Positions 8,862 through 18,039 of a stretch of DNA of 64,000 bases are shown here, one piece after another; position 1 is the first letter of the stretch; each line of letters starts with the position of its first letter. Below the pieces are notes generated by a model. The model was not told where the DNA came from. It saw only the letters and a list, made by a program, of their open reading frames with translations, and made no database searches. The stretch is taken from contig CANFSZ010000002.1 of NCBI GenBank assembly GCA_947449835.1, forward strand, positions 53,436-117,435, given 5' to 3'. Made by a program: the position numbers and the translations under genes. This DNA is from Opitutia bacterium. GTDB taxonomy: Bacteria; Verrucomicrobiota; Verrucomicrobiia; Opitutales; Opitutaceae.

Positions 8862-9809
8862 ATGCCCTGGACCCGCCGCCACCTCCTCACGATCGAGGAA
8901 CTTTCCCTCGCCGAAATCGGCCAGATCCACGCCACCGCTACGGCCTTCAAAAAAATCCTAGGCCGCAGCGTGAAAAAAGTCCCCGCCCTGCGCGGCAAGA
9001 CCATCGTGAATCTCTTCCTCGAGCCGAGCACGCGTACGCGCATGGCCTTCGACATGGCCGCGAAACGCCTGAGCGCCGACGTCATCTCCCTCGACGGCGC
9101 CAGCTCCAGCACCACTAAAGGCGAAACCCTCCGCGACACCGCCGAAAACATCCGCGCGCTCGGCGCCGACATGATCATTTTACGCCACGCCGCCGCCGGC
9201 TCGCCACTGTACCTCTCCAAGTTCCTCGACATCCCCGTCATCAACGCCGGCGACGGCGCCCATGAGCATCCCACGCAGGGGCTCCTCGACACGTTCACGA
9301 TGCTCGAACACCTCGGCTCCTTAAAGGGCCGCAAGGTCGTCATCCTCGGCGACATTCTCTTCAGCCGCGTCGCTCGCTCCAACATCCACGCTCTCACCAA
9401 ACTCGGCGCCGCCGTCACGCTCGTCGGCCCATCCACGCTCGTCCCGCACTGGTTCACCGATCTCGGCGTGAAAGTTTCGCACGATCTCCGCAGCGCCCTC
9501 GCTGATGCTGAGGTCGTTATGCTCCTGCGCATCCAGCACGAGCGCCAATCCAGCGGCCACTTCCCTTCGCTCGGCGAATACACGAGCATGTTTGGCCTCA
9601 ACAAAACCCGCGCCAGCTGGCTCAATCCGAAAGCCATCATCATGCACCCCGGCCCCATCAACCGCGGCGTCGAGATCGACAGCGAACTCGCCGACGGCGA
9701 TCGCAGCGTGATCCTCGAACAAGTCACCAACGGCATCGCTGTCCGCATGGCTGTCCTTTTCCTCTGCTCCGGTGGCCAACCCGAATCCGTGATACCCGCC
9801 TCCGCCTAA
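8862..9809 (+). CDS. pyrB: Aspartate carbamoyltransferase, catalytic chain
   Basis: A 315-residue enzyme joining carbamoyl phosphate and aspartate, the first committed step of pyrimidine synthesis in the cytoplasm. The carbamoyl-phosphate site FLEPSTRTRMAFDMAAKRL is complete, as are the middle motif HPTQGLLDTFTM and the late HPGPINRGVEI. Length matches stand-alone catalytic chains, and no pyrI regulatory chain is seen nearby. It is the second gene of the pyrR-pyrB-pyrC operon, and PyrR is the likely regulator by context. Confidence 0.97.
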   Translation: MPWTRRHLLTIEELSLAEIGQIHATATAFKKILGRSVKKVPALRGKTIVNLFLEPSTRTRMAFDMAAKRLSADVISLDGASSSTTKGETLRDTAENIRALGADMIILRHAAAGSPLYLSKFLDIPVINAGDGAHEHPTQGLLDTFTMLEHLGSLKGRKVVILGDILFSRVARSNIHALTKLGAAVTLVGPSTLVPHWFTDLGVKVSHDLRSALADAEVVMLLRIQHERQSSGHFPSLGEYTSMFGLNKTRASWLNPKAIIMHPGPINRGVEIDSELADGDRSVILEQVTNGIAVRMAVLFLCSGGQPESVIPASA

Positions 9810-9846
9810 ACCGTCCGCCCTTTTCACGCCGCACCCGCCCGCCGCC

Positions 9847-11136
9847 ATGTCCACTTACTGGATTCAAAACGCCCGCATCATCGACCCCGCCGCCAAACGC
9901 GACGCCCTCGGTGACCTCTATATTTCCGACGGTAAATTCGTCGCCACCCTTTCCGCCGCCGCCAAAAAACGCGCCAAAAAAATCGACGCCACCGGCCTCG
10001 TCGCCTGCCCCGGCCTGATCGACGTCCACGTTCATTTCCGCGAACCCGGCCAGACGCACAAAGAAACCATCGCCACCGGCTCCCGCGCCGCCGCCGCCGG
10101 TGGTTTCACCACGGTCGTGTGCATGCCCAACACCGCCCCTGTCGCCGACAACGCCGGCACCATCCAACTCATCAACGACTCCGTTCGCCGAGATGCCGTG
10201 GTCCGCGTCCTCCCCACCGGCTGTATCACCGTCGGCATGAAAGGCGCCGCCCTCGCTCCCATCGGCTCCCTCAAACGCGCCGGCGTCGTCGCCATCACCG
10301 ACGACGGCGATTGCGTCCAATCCAACGAACTCATGCGCCGCGCCTGCGAGTACGCCAAGATGTTCGACCTGCCGATCATGGATCACTGCCAGGATCATTC
10401 CATGACCGTCGGCGCCGTCATGAACGAAGGGGTCATGTCCACGCGCCTCGGCCTGCGCGGTTGGCCCAACGCCGCTGAGGACCTCATCGTCGCCCGCAAC
10501 GCCATCCTCTCCGAACACACCGGCGCGCACATCCACCTCCAACACATTTCCTCGCGCCACTCCGTCGACATCATCCGACGCGCCAAGGCCCGCGGTGTCA
10601 AAATCACCGCCGAAGCCACGCCGCACCACATCGCCCTCACCGACGAATCCCTCGCGACCTACGACACGCATTTCAAGATGAACCCGCCGCTGCGCACCGA
10701 GGAAGACCGCCGCGCCATCATCGCCGGCCTACGCGACGGCACGATCGACATCATCGCCACCGACCACGCCCCGCACACCGACTACGAGAAAGACAAAGAA
10801 TTCGACTTCGCGCCCAACGGCATCCTCGGTCTCGAAACCGCGCTCCCCGTCACGCTCGCCATTCTCGTCCGCCAGGAAAAATTCAAGCTGCCCTTCGTCA
10901 TCGACCTCCTGACGCGCCGCCCCGCGCAGCTCCTCGGGCTCCCCGCGGGCACGCTCGCCGCAGGCGCCGCCGCCGACCTCTGCCTTTTCAATCCCAACGA
11001 AGATTGGGCCTACGACGCCAAAGCCGGCTTCAGTAAATCCAGCAATTCTCCTTGGCACGGCGCCACGCTCACCGGCCGCGTCAAGACCACCTTCGTCGCC
11101 GGGAAAATCGTCTTCGCTCAGGGGAAAATCCTCTAA
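9847..11136 (+). CDS. pyrC: Dihydroorotase (class I)
   Basis: A 429-residue amidohydrolase that closes carbamoyl aspartate to dihydroorotate. Metal ligands are visible in IDVHVHFREPGQTHKE (the HxH pair), and later in the His-bearing strands MDHCQDHS and IHLQHISSRHS. The catalytic Asp is in IATDHAPH. NPPLRTEEDR is the substrate loop of class I enzymes, the type usually found beside PyrB in non-enteric bacteria. It is the last gene of the pyr operon. The dehydrogenase for the next step, pyrD, is encoded separately near 17 kb. Confidence 0.97.
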   Translation: MSTYWIQNARIIDPAAKRDALGDLYISDGKFVATLSAAAKKRAKKIDATGLVACPGLIDVHVHFREPGQTHKETIATGSRAAAAGGFTTVVCMPNTAPVADNAGTIQLINDSVRRDAVVRVLPTGCITVGMKGAALAPIGSLKRAGVVAITDDGDCVQSNELMRRACEYAKMFDLPIMDHCQDHSMTVGAVMNEGVMSTRLGLRGWPNAAEDLIVARNAILSEHTGAHIHLQHISSRHSVDIIRRAKARGVKITAEATPHHIALTDESLATYDTHFKMNPPLRTEEDRRAIIAGLRDGTIDIIATDHAPHTDYEKDKEFDFAPNGILGLETALPVTLAILVRQEKFKLPFVIDLLTRRPAQLLGLPAGTLAAGAAADLCLFNPNEDWAYDAKAGFSKSSNSPWHGATLTGRVKTTFVAGKIVFAQGKIL

Positions 11137-11248
11137 CGTTTCGCGCCCGAAATCACCCGCCGGGACCGCGCTGTCGCCCCAACCGCGCTCAATCGGGTAG
11201 GCCCGAGAGCTTGCTCGCTCGCCCATTTTCCTGCGCAATCACGCGCAC

Positions 11249-12064
11249 ATGCCCGCCCTCTCCGCCCAGATCGCCGTCGGCCTAGAACTTTCGCTGCTCC
11301 TCAGCGGGGCGTGGCTACTCTGGCGACTTATCCTCAGCCCCGCCGCCCGCGCCGAGCGCCCCGCGCCGCTTCTTGGGACATGGGAAATTTCCCTCACCGA
11401 TTTCCTCCTCTTTCTTTGGTGCGTGATCATCGGCGGCCTCATCTGCCAAGTCGGCCTCACGCAGCTCCTCAAACACGCCAATTTGAGCGCAACCCAACGT
11501 CTCATTTTCATCGGCGGCGGTTTTCAATTCGGCATGTTGGGCGGCATCGCTTTTTTCCGCCTCATCTTGCAGCGGCGCGTCCTCACGCCCGATGCGCCGG
11601 TGACGCTCCACCCGGCGCTCAGCGGCCTGGCCACGTTTCTGGTTTCGCTGCCGGTTCTCACGGTCGTCAGCGCCGTGTGGCAGTTTCTGCTCCAGCTTTG
11701 TGGTATCCCCGCCGAAAAACAGGATCTCATCGCCATGTTCACCGACGCCAAATCGCCCGGCCTGCTCGCGTTCATGATTTTGTTGGCGATCGTGATCGCG
11801 CCCATCACGGAAGAACTACTTTTTCGGGCCGGCATTTTTCGCTACGTGCGCACGCGCCTCCCGCGTTGGGCCGCGCTGCTGATTCCGTCCGTTCTCTTCG
11901 GCGCCCTCCACGCCAACCTCGCCAGCTTCGCCCCGCTCGTCGCCCTCGGCGTCGTCTTCTCCCTCGCCTACGCGCGCACAGGCCGCATCGCCACCACGAT
12001 CGTCGCGCACGGACTCTTCAACTTAAACACCATCGTCCTCATCTTCTCCGGCGTGACCGCATGA
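11249..12064 (+). CDS. CPBP-family intramembrane metalloprotease
   Basis: A 271-residue membrane protein with about seven to eight hydrophobic segments, starting with an N-terminal one. The C-terminal half carries the CAAX/bacteriocin-processing protease motifs: ITEELLFRAGIFRYVR (EExxxR), FGALHANL (FxxxH) and a late HGLFNLN. These glutamates and histidines form the intramembrane metal site in the Rce1/CPBP family. Bacterial members vary in role (peptide maturation, immunity, envelope regulation), and neighbours do not identify the substrate. It follows pyrC by 112 bases and precedes thiL by about 40, so co-transcription with thiL is plausible. Confidence 0.88.
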   Translation: MPALSAQIAVGLELSLLLSGAWLLWRLILSPAARAERPAPLLGTWEISLTDFLLFLWCVIIGGLICQVGLTQLLKHANLSATQRLIFIGGGFQFGMLGGIAFFRLILQRRVLTPDAPVTLHPALSGLATFLVSLPVLTVVSAVWQFLLQLCGIPAEKQDLIAMFTDAKSPGLLAFMILLAIVIAPITEELLFRAGIFRYVRTRLPRWAALLIPSVLFGALHANLASFAPLVALGVVFSLAYARTGRIATTIVAHGLFNLNTIVLIFSGVTA

Positions 12065-12103
12065 TATCGTCCGCCGACCTCGCCGATTTCTTTCACGCCG
12101 GTT

Positions 12104-13051
12104 GTGGCTAAAAAATCCTCCAGCTCTCCGTTCGCTCGGAAAACCTCCGATTCTGTCGCCGCGCTCGGCGAAGAAAAACTCATCGTCGCCATCCGACGTT
12201 GGCTGGGCGACGCCTCGCCCCGCGCACCCTTTGGGATCGGCGACGACTGCGCCGTGCTCCCCGCCGCAGGCGGTCCGCAACTCATCACCGTCGATCCCGT
12301 GATCTACGGCCGTCACTTCGACGCCTCAATTCCGCCCCGTGCCGTTGGCGCCAAACTCCTCAAACGCAACCTGAGCGACCTCGCCGCCATGGGCGGCCGC
12401 CCCACCGCCGCCGTCCTCGCGCTCACCCTCGACCCACGCACCCGCCTCGCCTGGCTCGAAGCTTTTTATCGCGGCCTCGCCACCTGCGCCCGACGCTATG
12501 GCGTGCCCATTGTCGGAGGTGACATCGCCCAAGCCGATGGCGTCCTCGCCGCCAGCCTCACGCTGCTCGGCCGTGCGACCGGGCCACGCGTCGTCACGCG
12601 CACCGGCGCCCGTCGCGGTGACGCGCTCTACGTCACGGGCAACCTCGGTCGCAGCCTGCCGTCCGGACATCATTTCAGATTTTCGCCGCGTCTCGCCGAG
12701 GGCGCCTGGCTCGCGCGTCAACCCGCGGTGCGCGCCATGATGGACGTCAGCGACGGCCTCGCCAAAGACCTACACGCCCTCACGCCCAGCGCCGCCGCCC
12801 CCGCGCTCGACGCCGCCACGTTGCCGCTCCGCCGCGGCGCCGATCTCCGCGCCGCCCTCACCGACGGCGAGGACTACGAACTCGTCTTCGCGCTCGCGGC
12901 CCGCGCCGACGCAACCGCCTTCGCCGCCGCTTGGCGCCGCGCCTTTCCACGCACGCGCCTCACGCGCATCGGCTATTTTGCCCGAAGCGGTGCGTTACCG
13001 CCGAGCGCCCTCCGTCTCGACGTTTTTTCCGGCTATGAACATCTTTGCTAA
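12104..13051 (+). CDS. thiL: Thiamine-monophosphate kinase
   Basis: A 315-residue kinase that phosphorylates thiamine monophosphate to the active diphosphate. Typical features are [10 protein letters not shown] near the N terminus, the Ala/Gly-rich [11 protein letters not shown] stretch, [20 protein letters not shown] and [11 protein letters not shown], all hallmarks of the PurM/ThiL-like ATP-binding fold. The start is GTG at 12104, and the residues after it are a short Ser/Lys-rich extension. The 3' end overlaps tsaE by 17 bases, suggesting translational coupling. Confidence 0.95.
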   Translation: MAKKSSSSPFARKTSDSVAALGEEKLIVAIRRWLGDASPRAPFGIGDDCAVLPAAGGPQLITVDPVIYGRHFDASIPPRAVGAKLLKRNLSDLAAMGGRPTAAVLALTLDPRTRLAWLEAFYRGLATCARRYGVPIVGGDIAQADGVLAASLTLLGRATGPRVVTRTGARRGDALYVTGNLGRSLPSGHHFRFSPRLAEGAWLARQPAVRAMMDVSDGLAKDLHALTPSAAAPALDAATLPLRRGADLRAALTDGEDYELVFALAARADATAFAAAWRRAFPRTRLTRIGYFARSGALPPSALRLDVFSGYEHLC

Positions 13052-13469
13052 ACTCCGCGCCGGCGTCACCACCGCCAGCGCCGAAGCATCGCAAGCCATC
13101 GCCGCCGAGTTCGCCGCTGCGCTCGCGGAAACCTGCACGCTCGCGCTGCACGGTGATCTCGGCGTCGGTAAAACCACTTTCGTCCAAGGTCTGGCGCGCG
13201 GCTTCGGCGTCACCGAAAACGTCACAAGTCCGACGTTCAACATTTACACCGTGCACCGCGGCCCAACACGCACACTCGTCCACCTCGACGCTTACCGCCT
13301 CGAAACCGCCGCGCAGATCGAAGCCCTGCTCCTGGAAGATTTTCTGAATCCGCCATGGTGCCTCGCCGTCGAGTGGCCGGAAAAAATCGCGGCTTGGATT
13401 CCCGCCAACACGCTCCACCTCGACCTCGGTATCAACGCCGACGAGCACCACACCATCCGCCTGCGTTAA
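13035..13469 (+). CDS. tsaE: tRNA threonylcarbamoyladenosine synthesis ATPase TsaE
   Basis: A 144-residue small P-loop ATPase. Walker A is [11 protein letters not shown] at about residues 39-49, followed by [12 protein letters not shown] and HLDAYRLE, and the late AVEWPEKI. These are the standard TsaE motifs. TsaE works with TsaB and TsaD to place t6A at position 37 of ANN-decoding tRNAs. The frame is open 19 codons further upstream, but the ATG at 13035 gives the family start and a short overlap with thiL. tsaB and tsaD are not in the window. Confidence 0.95.
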   Translation: MNIFAKLRAGVTTASAEASQAIAAEFAAALAETCTLALHGDLGVGKTTFVQGLARGFGVTENVTSPTFNIYTVHRGPTRTLVHLDAYRLETAAQIEALLLEDFLNPPWCLAVEWPEKIAAWIPANTLHLDLGINADEHHTIRLR

Positions 13470-13502
13470 AAATAAAAAGCCCGCGTCATCACGACGCGGG
13501 CT
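13467..13502 (-). terminator. Terminator of the RGG-rich protein gene
   Basis: Ten-base G+C-rich stem (13478-13487 with 13493-13502). On the minus strand it is followed by TTTTTATTTTT, so it mainly stops transcription arriving from the minus-strand gene. It also sits just after tsaE and may act weakly both ways. Confidence 0.8.
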
Positions 13503-13544
13503 GAAAAAACGGAGCGGCGCCTCAAAGCGCGCCACTCAACTTTA

Positions 13545-15500
13545 TCACGCCGTCGGGGCCGCGGGTGGCTCCGATTTTGGTTCTTCCGCCACGGACGCGG
13601 TTTCCGCGACCGGCGCAGCTTCAACCGCTGGCGCAGATACGACCGTCTCCGCGCTCGGCTTAGCTGCGACGGGCGCAGTTTGAGCGGACGCGGCCGGCGC
13701 TTCGGGGAAGTTTTCCGGATCGTGTTCGGCGGCCTCGACCTCGCGTTTGCGGGCCTCGACCATCGCGGGCGGCGCGTAGAGCGTGCCGTCGATGAACTCG
13801 GTGACGTAACCTTCGCGCACGAGCCACGGCAAATCGCTCTGCAAGCGGGCGAGTTTATCCCGTTGCTCGACGGTGAGCGCGTGCTCGACGGGCGCGGGCG
13901 CGGTCTCGCCTGCCGCCACCGGCGCAGCGGGCGGCGGGGGCGCGATGTTGAGGAATTTGCGACCGAGTTCGCCGGCTTTGACCATCGGGTTCGCCTCGAT
14001 GAACGCGATGAGGGCGCCGATGCTGTCGGAGAACGTCTGGCCCGGAACGCGGAATTTCCGTTTCACGGCGCACACGTAGCTGACGCCCTTTGAACCTTTT
14101 TTGAAGATCGTGAAATGTTCGCGGCGCAGACGACCCCGCAGCGCGTTGGCGGTATCAAGAGGGAAACGACGTTGACGCTCGAGCGAGCCTTCGACGGCGT
14201 AGCGAATCTCGCCGGGGGGCAAGAGCTCGAGATTTTTGCCGTGCAAACGCGCTTGCTCGACGGAGCGGATGACTTTGTCGCGCGCGGTGGCGAGCAAGTA
14301 AGCCTTGGCTTCGTCGAACGAATCAAACGCCACCGCCGCCGGAGCGGGCGCGGCTTCGGCCACAGGCGCGCTTTCGGGCGTAGGTGCTGGCGTCGGCGCA
14401 GCTTCGGCCGCGGAGGCTTCGGGCGCTGCGGCTTCCGGCGCAGGAACGTCGCTCGTAGCTGTCTCGGTCGCCGCGGCGACCACCGCCTCAGCCGTTTTGG
14501 CGGACTTGGCGGGTTTAGCGGCGGGTTGTTTCCACGTGTAGCGCGTGGCCTTCTTCATTTTTTCGAGCCAAGCTTGTATGGCTTCGGGCTCGCGCACGGT
14601 TTCGATCCGGGCCTTGAACGCCTCGAACGGCATGCGGTCGACTTTCGCCGCGTAGTGCTGCTGCACGAGTTGGTTGTAGAGATGGTAGTTGGGCGGCCCG
14701 AGCAATTCGCCCGTCACGCCGCAGCGGTTGACGACTTGGAAGTTGCCCTTGGGCGGATCGATCACGACGTCGGCCGTGTCGAAGAACGTGCCGAGGTGCT
14801 TGGTCAACACATGGGACAGCGCGGCCTCTTCGTTTTCAAAGGGCAACCCGTCCGGCACAGAAATCACAAAACCCGCCTGCGCCGCAGCGTCGGGAGCAGG
14901 TTTGCGCGCGAGCACGACGACAAAGCGATCCGTCTTCGCCACCACGGTGCGCGCCACTTCGAAGAGTTCGATGGTGCGGCACGATTTACGGATGGTCTGG
15001 ACGAGCGTGCTGAAGCTGGTGTCTTCGGGGTAAAACGTAGCGGTGAAATACGGGCTGTCGTATGGACCGCGATCCACGGGCTCGCCGCGGCCGCCGAAAC
15101 GACCACCGCGTTCGCCGCCACCAGGGCCATCACGGCGGGGACCGCCGGGACCTTCACGGCGCGGGCCACCACGAAACTCACCTTGGCCTTCCCGGGGATT
15201 AGCAGGACGTTCACCGGAAAACTCACGACGCTCTGGCGCCGAGCCGCCGGGACCGCTGGGCGCGCCAGGGCCGGGGCCACCCGCGGGACGATTAAACGCG
15301 CGCCGGTCGCGACGCTCAGGCGCACCGCCGCCGCTGTCACGCCGCGGACGATCTTCGCCGCCTTCGCGGCTGCGCCGCTCGTTGGGCGTAGATTTGTCCT
15401 GCACCCATGAGGTGCCGAAGCTGAAGCCGCTCAATTGGCTCAGATCGAGTTTGTTGAGATCGGCTGGCGGAGATTTCTCCTGGGGCGCGTTGTCGTCCAT
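13545..15500 (-). CDS. Unrecognised RGG-rich protein with two basic/mixed domains
   Basis: A 651-residue protein I cannot place in a family. Residues ~40-145 are a disordered Arg/Gly/Pro-rich stretch with repeated RRDGPGG/GGRFGGRG elements like eukaryotic and cyanobacterial RGG boxes. A folded domain follows (~148-310, starting YDSPYFTATFYPEDTSF). Then comes an Ala/Pro/Glu linker (~325-395), and a second folded domain (~398-525) with a very basic segment (IFKKGSKGVSYVCAVKRKF). A short domain (~545-600, ending WLVREGYVTEFIDGTLYAPP) looks like a small helix-turn unit. The tail is Ala/Pro/Glu-rich. RNA binding is an inference from the RGG stretch and basic patches only. It has its own terminator; tRNA-Leu lies just upstream on the same strand. 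Confidence 0.6.
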   Translation of the reverse strand: MDDNAPQEKSPPADLNKLDLSQLSGFSFGTSWVQDKSTPNERRSREGGEDRPRRDSGGGAPERRDRRAFNRPAGGPGPGAPSGPGGSAPERREFSGERPANPREGQGEFRGGPRREGPGGPRRDGPGGGERGGRFGGRGEPVDRGPYDSPYFTATFYPEDTSFSTLVQTIRKSCRTIELFEVARTVVAKTDRFVVVLARKPAPDAAAQAGFVISVPDGLPFENEEAALSHVLTKHLGTFFDTADVVIDPPKGNFQVVNRCGVTGELLGPPNYHLYNQLVQQHYAAKVDRMPFEAFKARIETVREPEAIQAWLEKMKKATRYTWKQPAAKPAKSAKTAEAVVAAATETATSDVPAPEAAAPEASAAEAAPTPAPTPESAPVAEAAPAPAAVAFDSFDEAKAYLLATARDKVIRSVEQARLHGKNLELLPPGEIRYAVEGSLERQRRFPLDTANALRGRLRREHFTIFKKGSKGVSYVCAVKRKFRVPGQTFSDSIGALIAFIEANPMVKAGELGRKFLNIAPPPPAAPVAAGETAPAPVEHALTVEQRDKLARLQSDLPWLVREGYVTEFIDGTLYAPPAMVEARKREVEAAEHDPENFPEAPAASAQTAPVAAKPSAETVVSAPAVEAAPVAETASVAEEPKSEPPAAPTA

Positions 15501-15654
15501 GTTGTCGGTAAAGCGGGCGTTGAGTCCGCGAAGGTTGGCTTGGTGTGCGCAGGCGAGAGCCTACGCGGTCCAGAGTCCAAACACGCCTCAGACAGAGGCA
15601 AGCGGTTTCCGCAGGGGAATGCGGCATCACCGCTTTCGACCCTTTATCTAAAAA

Positions 15655-15739
15655 TGGTGCTCGGGACAGGACTCGAACCTGCACGCCTTACGGCACACGC
15701 CCCTCAAACGTGTGTGTCTACCAATTCCACCACCCGAGC
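15655..15739 (-). tRNA. tRNA-Leu (anticodon GAG)
   Basis: The minus strand folds into a class II tRNA of 85 bases. The acceptor arm GCTCGGG pairs with CCCGAGC; there is a D-arm with AATTGGTAGA, an anticodon loop TTGAGGG, a long variable arm, and a T-arm with GGTTCGAGTCC. Discriminator A and an encoded CCA are at 15658-15655. The long variable arm, the discriminator A and GAG identify a leucine tRNA reading CUC/CUU. Confidence 0.95.
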
Positions 15740-15863
15740 AAAAATAAACAGAGGAAGGCGGAATAAGTGAAATCCCCCGCACCTTGTAAAGCCCCGAAAG
15801 CAAAAAGACCCAAATTGGCTTTGACCCTCCTCTCACGTCGCCGAACCTTGCCGCACTGCTGCC

Positions 15864-16796
15864 ATGTCTCTCGATGCCGTCCACGCCGCCCTACTCGCCT
15901 CCTATGAAACCGATGGGGGCATCAACCACTTCGATGGCGTAAATTTACCTGCGCAAGAATCGGTCAACACGCTTGCCCGCGATTACATGCACCTGCTTTT
16001 TCCGGGCTATTTCGAAGCGACCGCGCTGGAGAAAAGCGCGGTCTCCGCCCACGTCCACCGGCTCCTCTCCAGTCTCGAACAACGCCTCACCGCCGAACTC
16101 GAAAAATGCCTGCGCTTCGCCCGCCAACCCGAACCGGCCGCGCGCGCTGCCACTCTCGCGGCCGAAGCGCTCGAGAGTTTACCGGAGTTGCGCCGCATCA
16201 TTCAGACCGACGTGACCGCCGCCTACCAAGGCGATCCCGCCGCGCGCAGCGTCGAGGAAATCATCCTCGCCTACCCATGCGTGCTGGTGATCTCGATCCA
16301 ACGTTTCGCCCACGTGCTCTACGAACTCGGGGTCCCGCTCCTGCCCCGCATGCTCACCGAGTACGCCCACGAGCGCACCGGCACCGATATCCACCCCGGC
16401 TCTCGCATCGGCACTCATTTTTTCATCGATCACGCCACCGGCGTCGTCATCGGCGAATCGTGCACCATCGGCAATCACGTCAAAATCTATCAAGGCGTCA
16501 CCCTCGGCGCCAAATCTTTCGAAGTGGATAACGACGGCCACCCGATCAAAGGCGTGAAACGCCACCCCGACATCGAGGACCACGTCACCATTTACGCCCA
16601 CGCCACCATCCTCGGCGGCGACACGCGCATCGGCGCGCACACGATCGTCGGCGGCAACGTCTGGTTGCTGCAATCCGTCCCCGCCCACAGCATTGTCCAA
16701 CAAAAAGGCGACAACCTCCTCGTGCGCCCCCGCCGCAAACATGAAGCCAGCACCGCCGCCACCCCCGAGGGCAAAGGCGAAAGTTGGTCGATTTAA
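15864..16796 (+). CDS. cysE: Serine O-acetyltransferase
   Basis: A 310-residue enzyme that acetylates serine for cysteine synthesis. The C-terminal half is a left-handed hexapeptide-repeat domain: IHPGSRIGTHFFIDHATGVV, IGESCTIGNHVKIYQGVTLGA, then DHVTIYAHATILGGDTRIGA. The catalytic His is in DHATG. The helical N-terminal domain (~180 residues) is long, as in the EpsC-like branch. The tail ends in a charged stretch (VRPRRKHEAS) rather than the short enteric CysE tail that binds CysK, so that complex may not form. It is convergent with pyrD, with only 24 bases between the stop codons. Confidence 0.92.
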   Translation: MSLDAVHAALLASYETDGGINHFDGVNLPAQESVNTLARDYMHLLFPGYFEATALEKSAVSAHVHRLLSSLEQRLTAELEKCLRFARQPEPAARAATLAAEALESLPELRRIIQTDVTAAYQGDPAARSVEEIILAYPCVLVISIQRFAHVLYELGVPLLPRMLTEYAHERTGTDIHPGSRIGTHFFIDHATGVVIGESCTIGNHVKIYQGVTLGAKSFEVDNDGHPIKGVKRHPDIEDHVTIYAHATILGGDTRIGAHTIVGGNVWLLQSVPAHSIVQQKGDNLLVRPRRKHEASTAATPEGKGESWSI

Positions 16797-16820
16797 AATC
16801 TCCCCGCGCCCGCCCGACGC

Positions 16821-17870
16821 TCAGCGCGCATCACGCGACGCCAAGCCCCGCGCCAACTCCGCTGCAAAAAACGGCCCGCGGTAAATCATGCCGGTGTAAA
16901 CTTGCACCAATGCCGCGCCGGCATCGAGTTTCTCGGCGGCGCCGATCACATCGGTGATTCCGCCCACGCCGATGATCGGCAACTTTCCCGCCGTCGCCCG
17001 CGCGATATAAGCAACGATCTCCGTCGAGCGGCGCCGCACCGGCGCCCCGCTCAAGCCGCCCGCCTCATTCACCGCCGAGAAAAAACCCGGACGCGCCAAG
17101 GTCGTGTTCGTCGCGATCACGCCATCCAGCCCGAATTCCGCGATCACCGCCAGCACCGCGTCGATCTGCGGCCACGTCAGATCCGGCGCGATTTTCAACA
17201 ACACCGGCACCCGCACGGCGCGCGCTCGATTCGCCCCGGTGATCGCACCGAGCAACTCCCGCAGCCGCGACTCATCCTGCAATTGCCGCAGACCGGGCGT
17301 GTTGGGACTAGAAACATTCAACACCAAGTAATCCGCGAAATCAGCCAGCCGCGCAAAACTCGCCAGATAATCCTCGGTCGCCCGATCGATATCAGCGACC
17401 TTCGATTTGCCGAGATTTACGCCCAGCGGGATCTTGCGCGCGCCGCGACCCGGTTGCGTCGCCAAGCGCGCCGCGACCGCCGCCGCGCCTTGGTTATTAA
17501 AACCCATGCGGTTGATCACCGCTTCCTCTGCCGGATAACGAAACATCCGCGGCTTCGGATTTCCGTCCTGCGCCAACGCCGTCACGGTGCCGATTTCCAC
17601 ATGACCGAAGCCCAGCGCGGCCGCCGCCGGCCAAGCCCGCGCATTTTTATCAAATCCCGCCGCGAGTCCCACCCGATTGGGAAACTCCAAGCCCAGCACC
17701 CGCACCGGCGCGTACCGCCCGGCATCCAGCCGCGAATGCCGTTCCAGCCAAGCCCGCAAGGGCGCGACTTGCCCGAGCAGGGCCAACGCATCCACGCCGA
17801 GCTCGTGGGCCCGCTCCGAATCTTGGCGAAACAACACCGGACGAATCATTTTTTCGTAAACCGAGAACAT
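16821..17870 (-). CDS. pyrD: Dihydroorotate dehydrogenase (quinone), class 2
   Basis: A 349-residue FMN enzyme oxidising dihydroorotate to orotate with membrane quinone. The N terminus MFSVYEKMIRPVLFRQDSERAH is the amphipathic membrane-docking helix pair of class 2 enzymes. FMN and active-site motifs include GLAAGFDKNA, MGFNNQG, LNVSSPNTPGLRQLQ (the region of the catalytic Ser), VIATNTT and VGGI. The frame stays open 57 codons upstream, but those residues do not look like PyrD. ATG 17870 gives the family start. It lies apart from pyrRBC and is divergent from the acidic-tail gene, with 169 bases between starts. Confidence 0.96.
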   Translation of the reverse strand: MFSVYEKMIRPVLFRQDSERAHELGVDALALLGQVAPLRAWLERHSRLDAGRYAPVRVLGLEFPNRVGLAAGFDKNARAWPAAAALGFGHVEIGTVTALAQDGNPKPRMFRYPAEEAVINRMGFNNQGAAAVAARLATQPGRGARKIPLGVNLGKSKVADIDRATEDYLASFARLADFADYLVLNVSSPNTPGLRQLQDESRLRELLGAITGANRARAVRVPVLLKIAPDLTWPQIDAVLAVIAEFGLDGVIATNTTLARPGFFSAVNEAGGLSGAPVRRRSTEIVAYIARATAGKLPIIGVGGITDVIGAAEKLDAGAALVQVYTGMIYRGPFFAAELARGLASRDAR

Positions 17871-18039
17871 GCCTCGCGACGCTGCAAACCCGCTCGCAAA
17901 ACGCAAGAACCCGCGCCGAACCTCGTCGCCCTCCGTATTTTGCACAGAAAAAATCTCTGGCCCGCGCCCGAACATTTCTTGCCGTTTTGTGCTTGTTTTT
18001 TGAAACACCGCTCGCACGCTGCGAAAAATTTCCGCTCTC

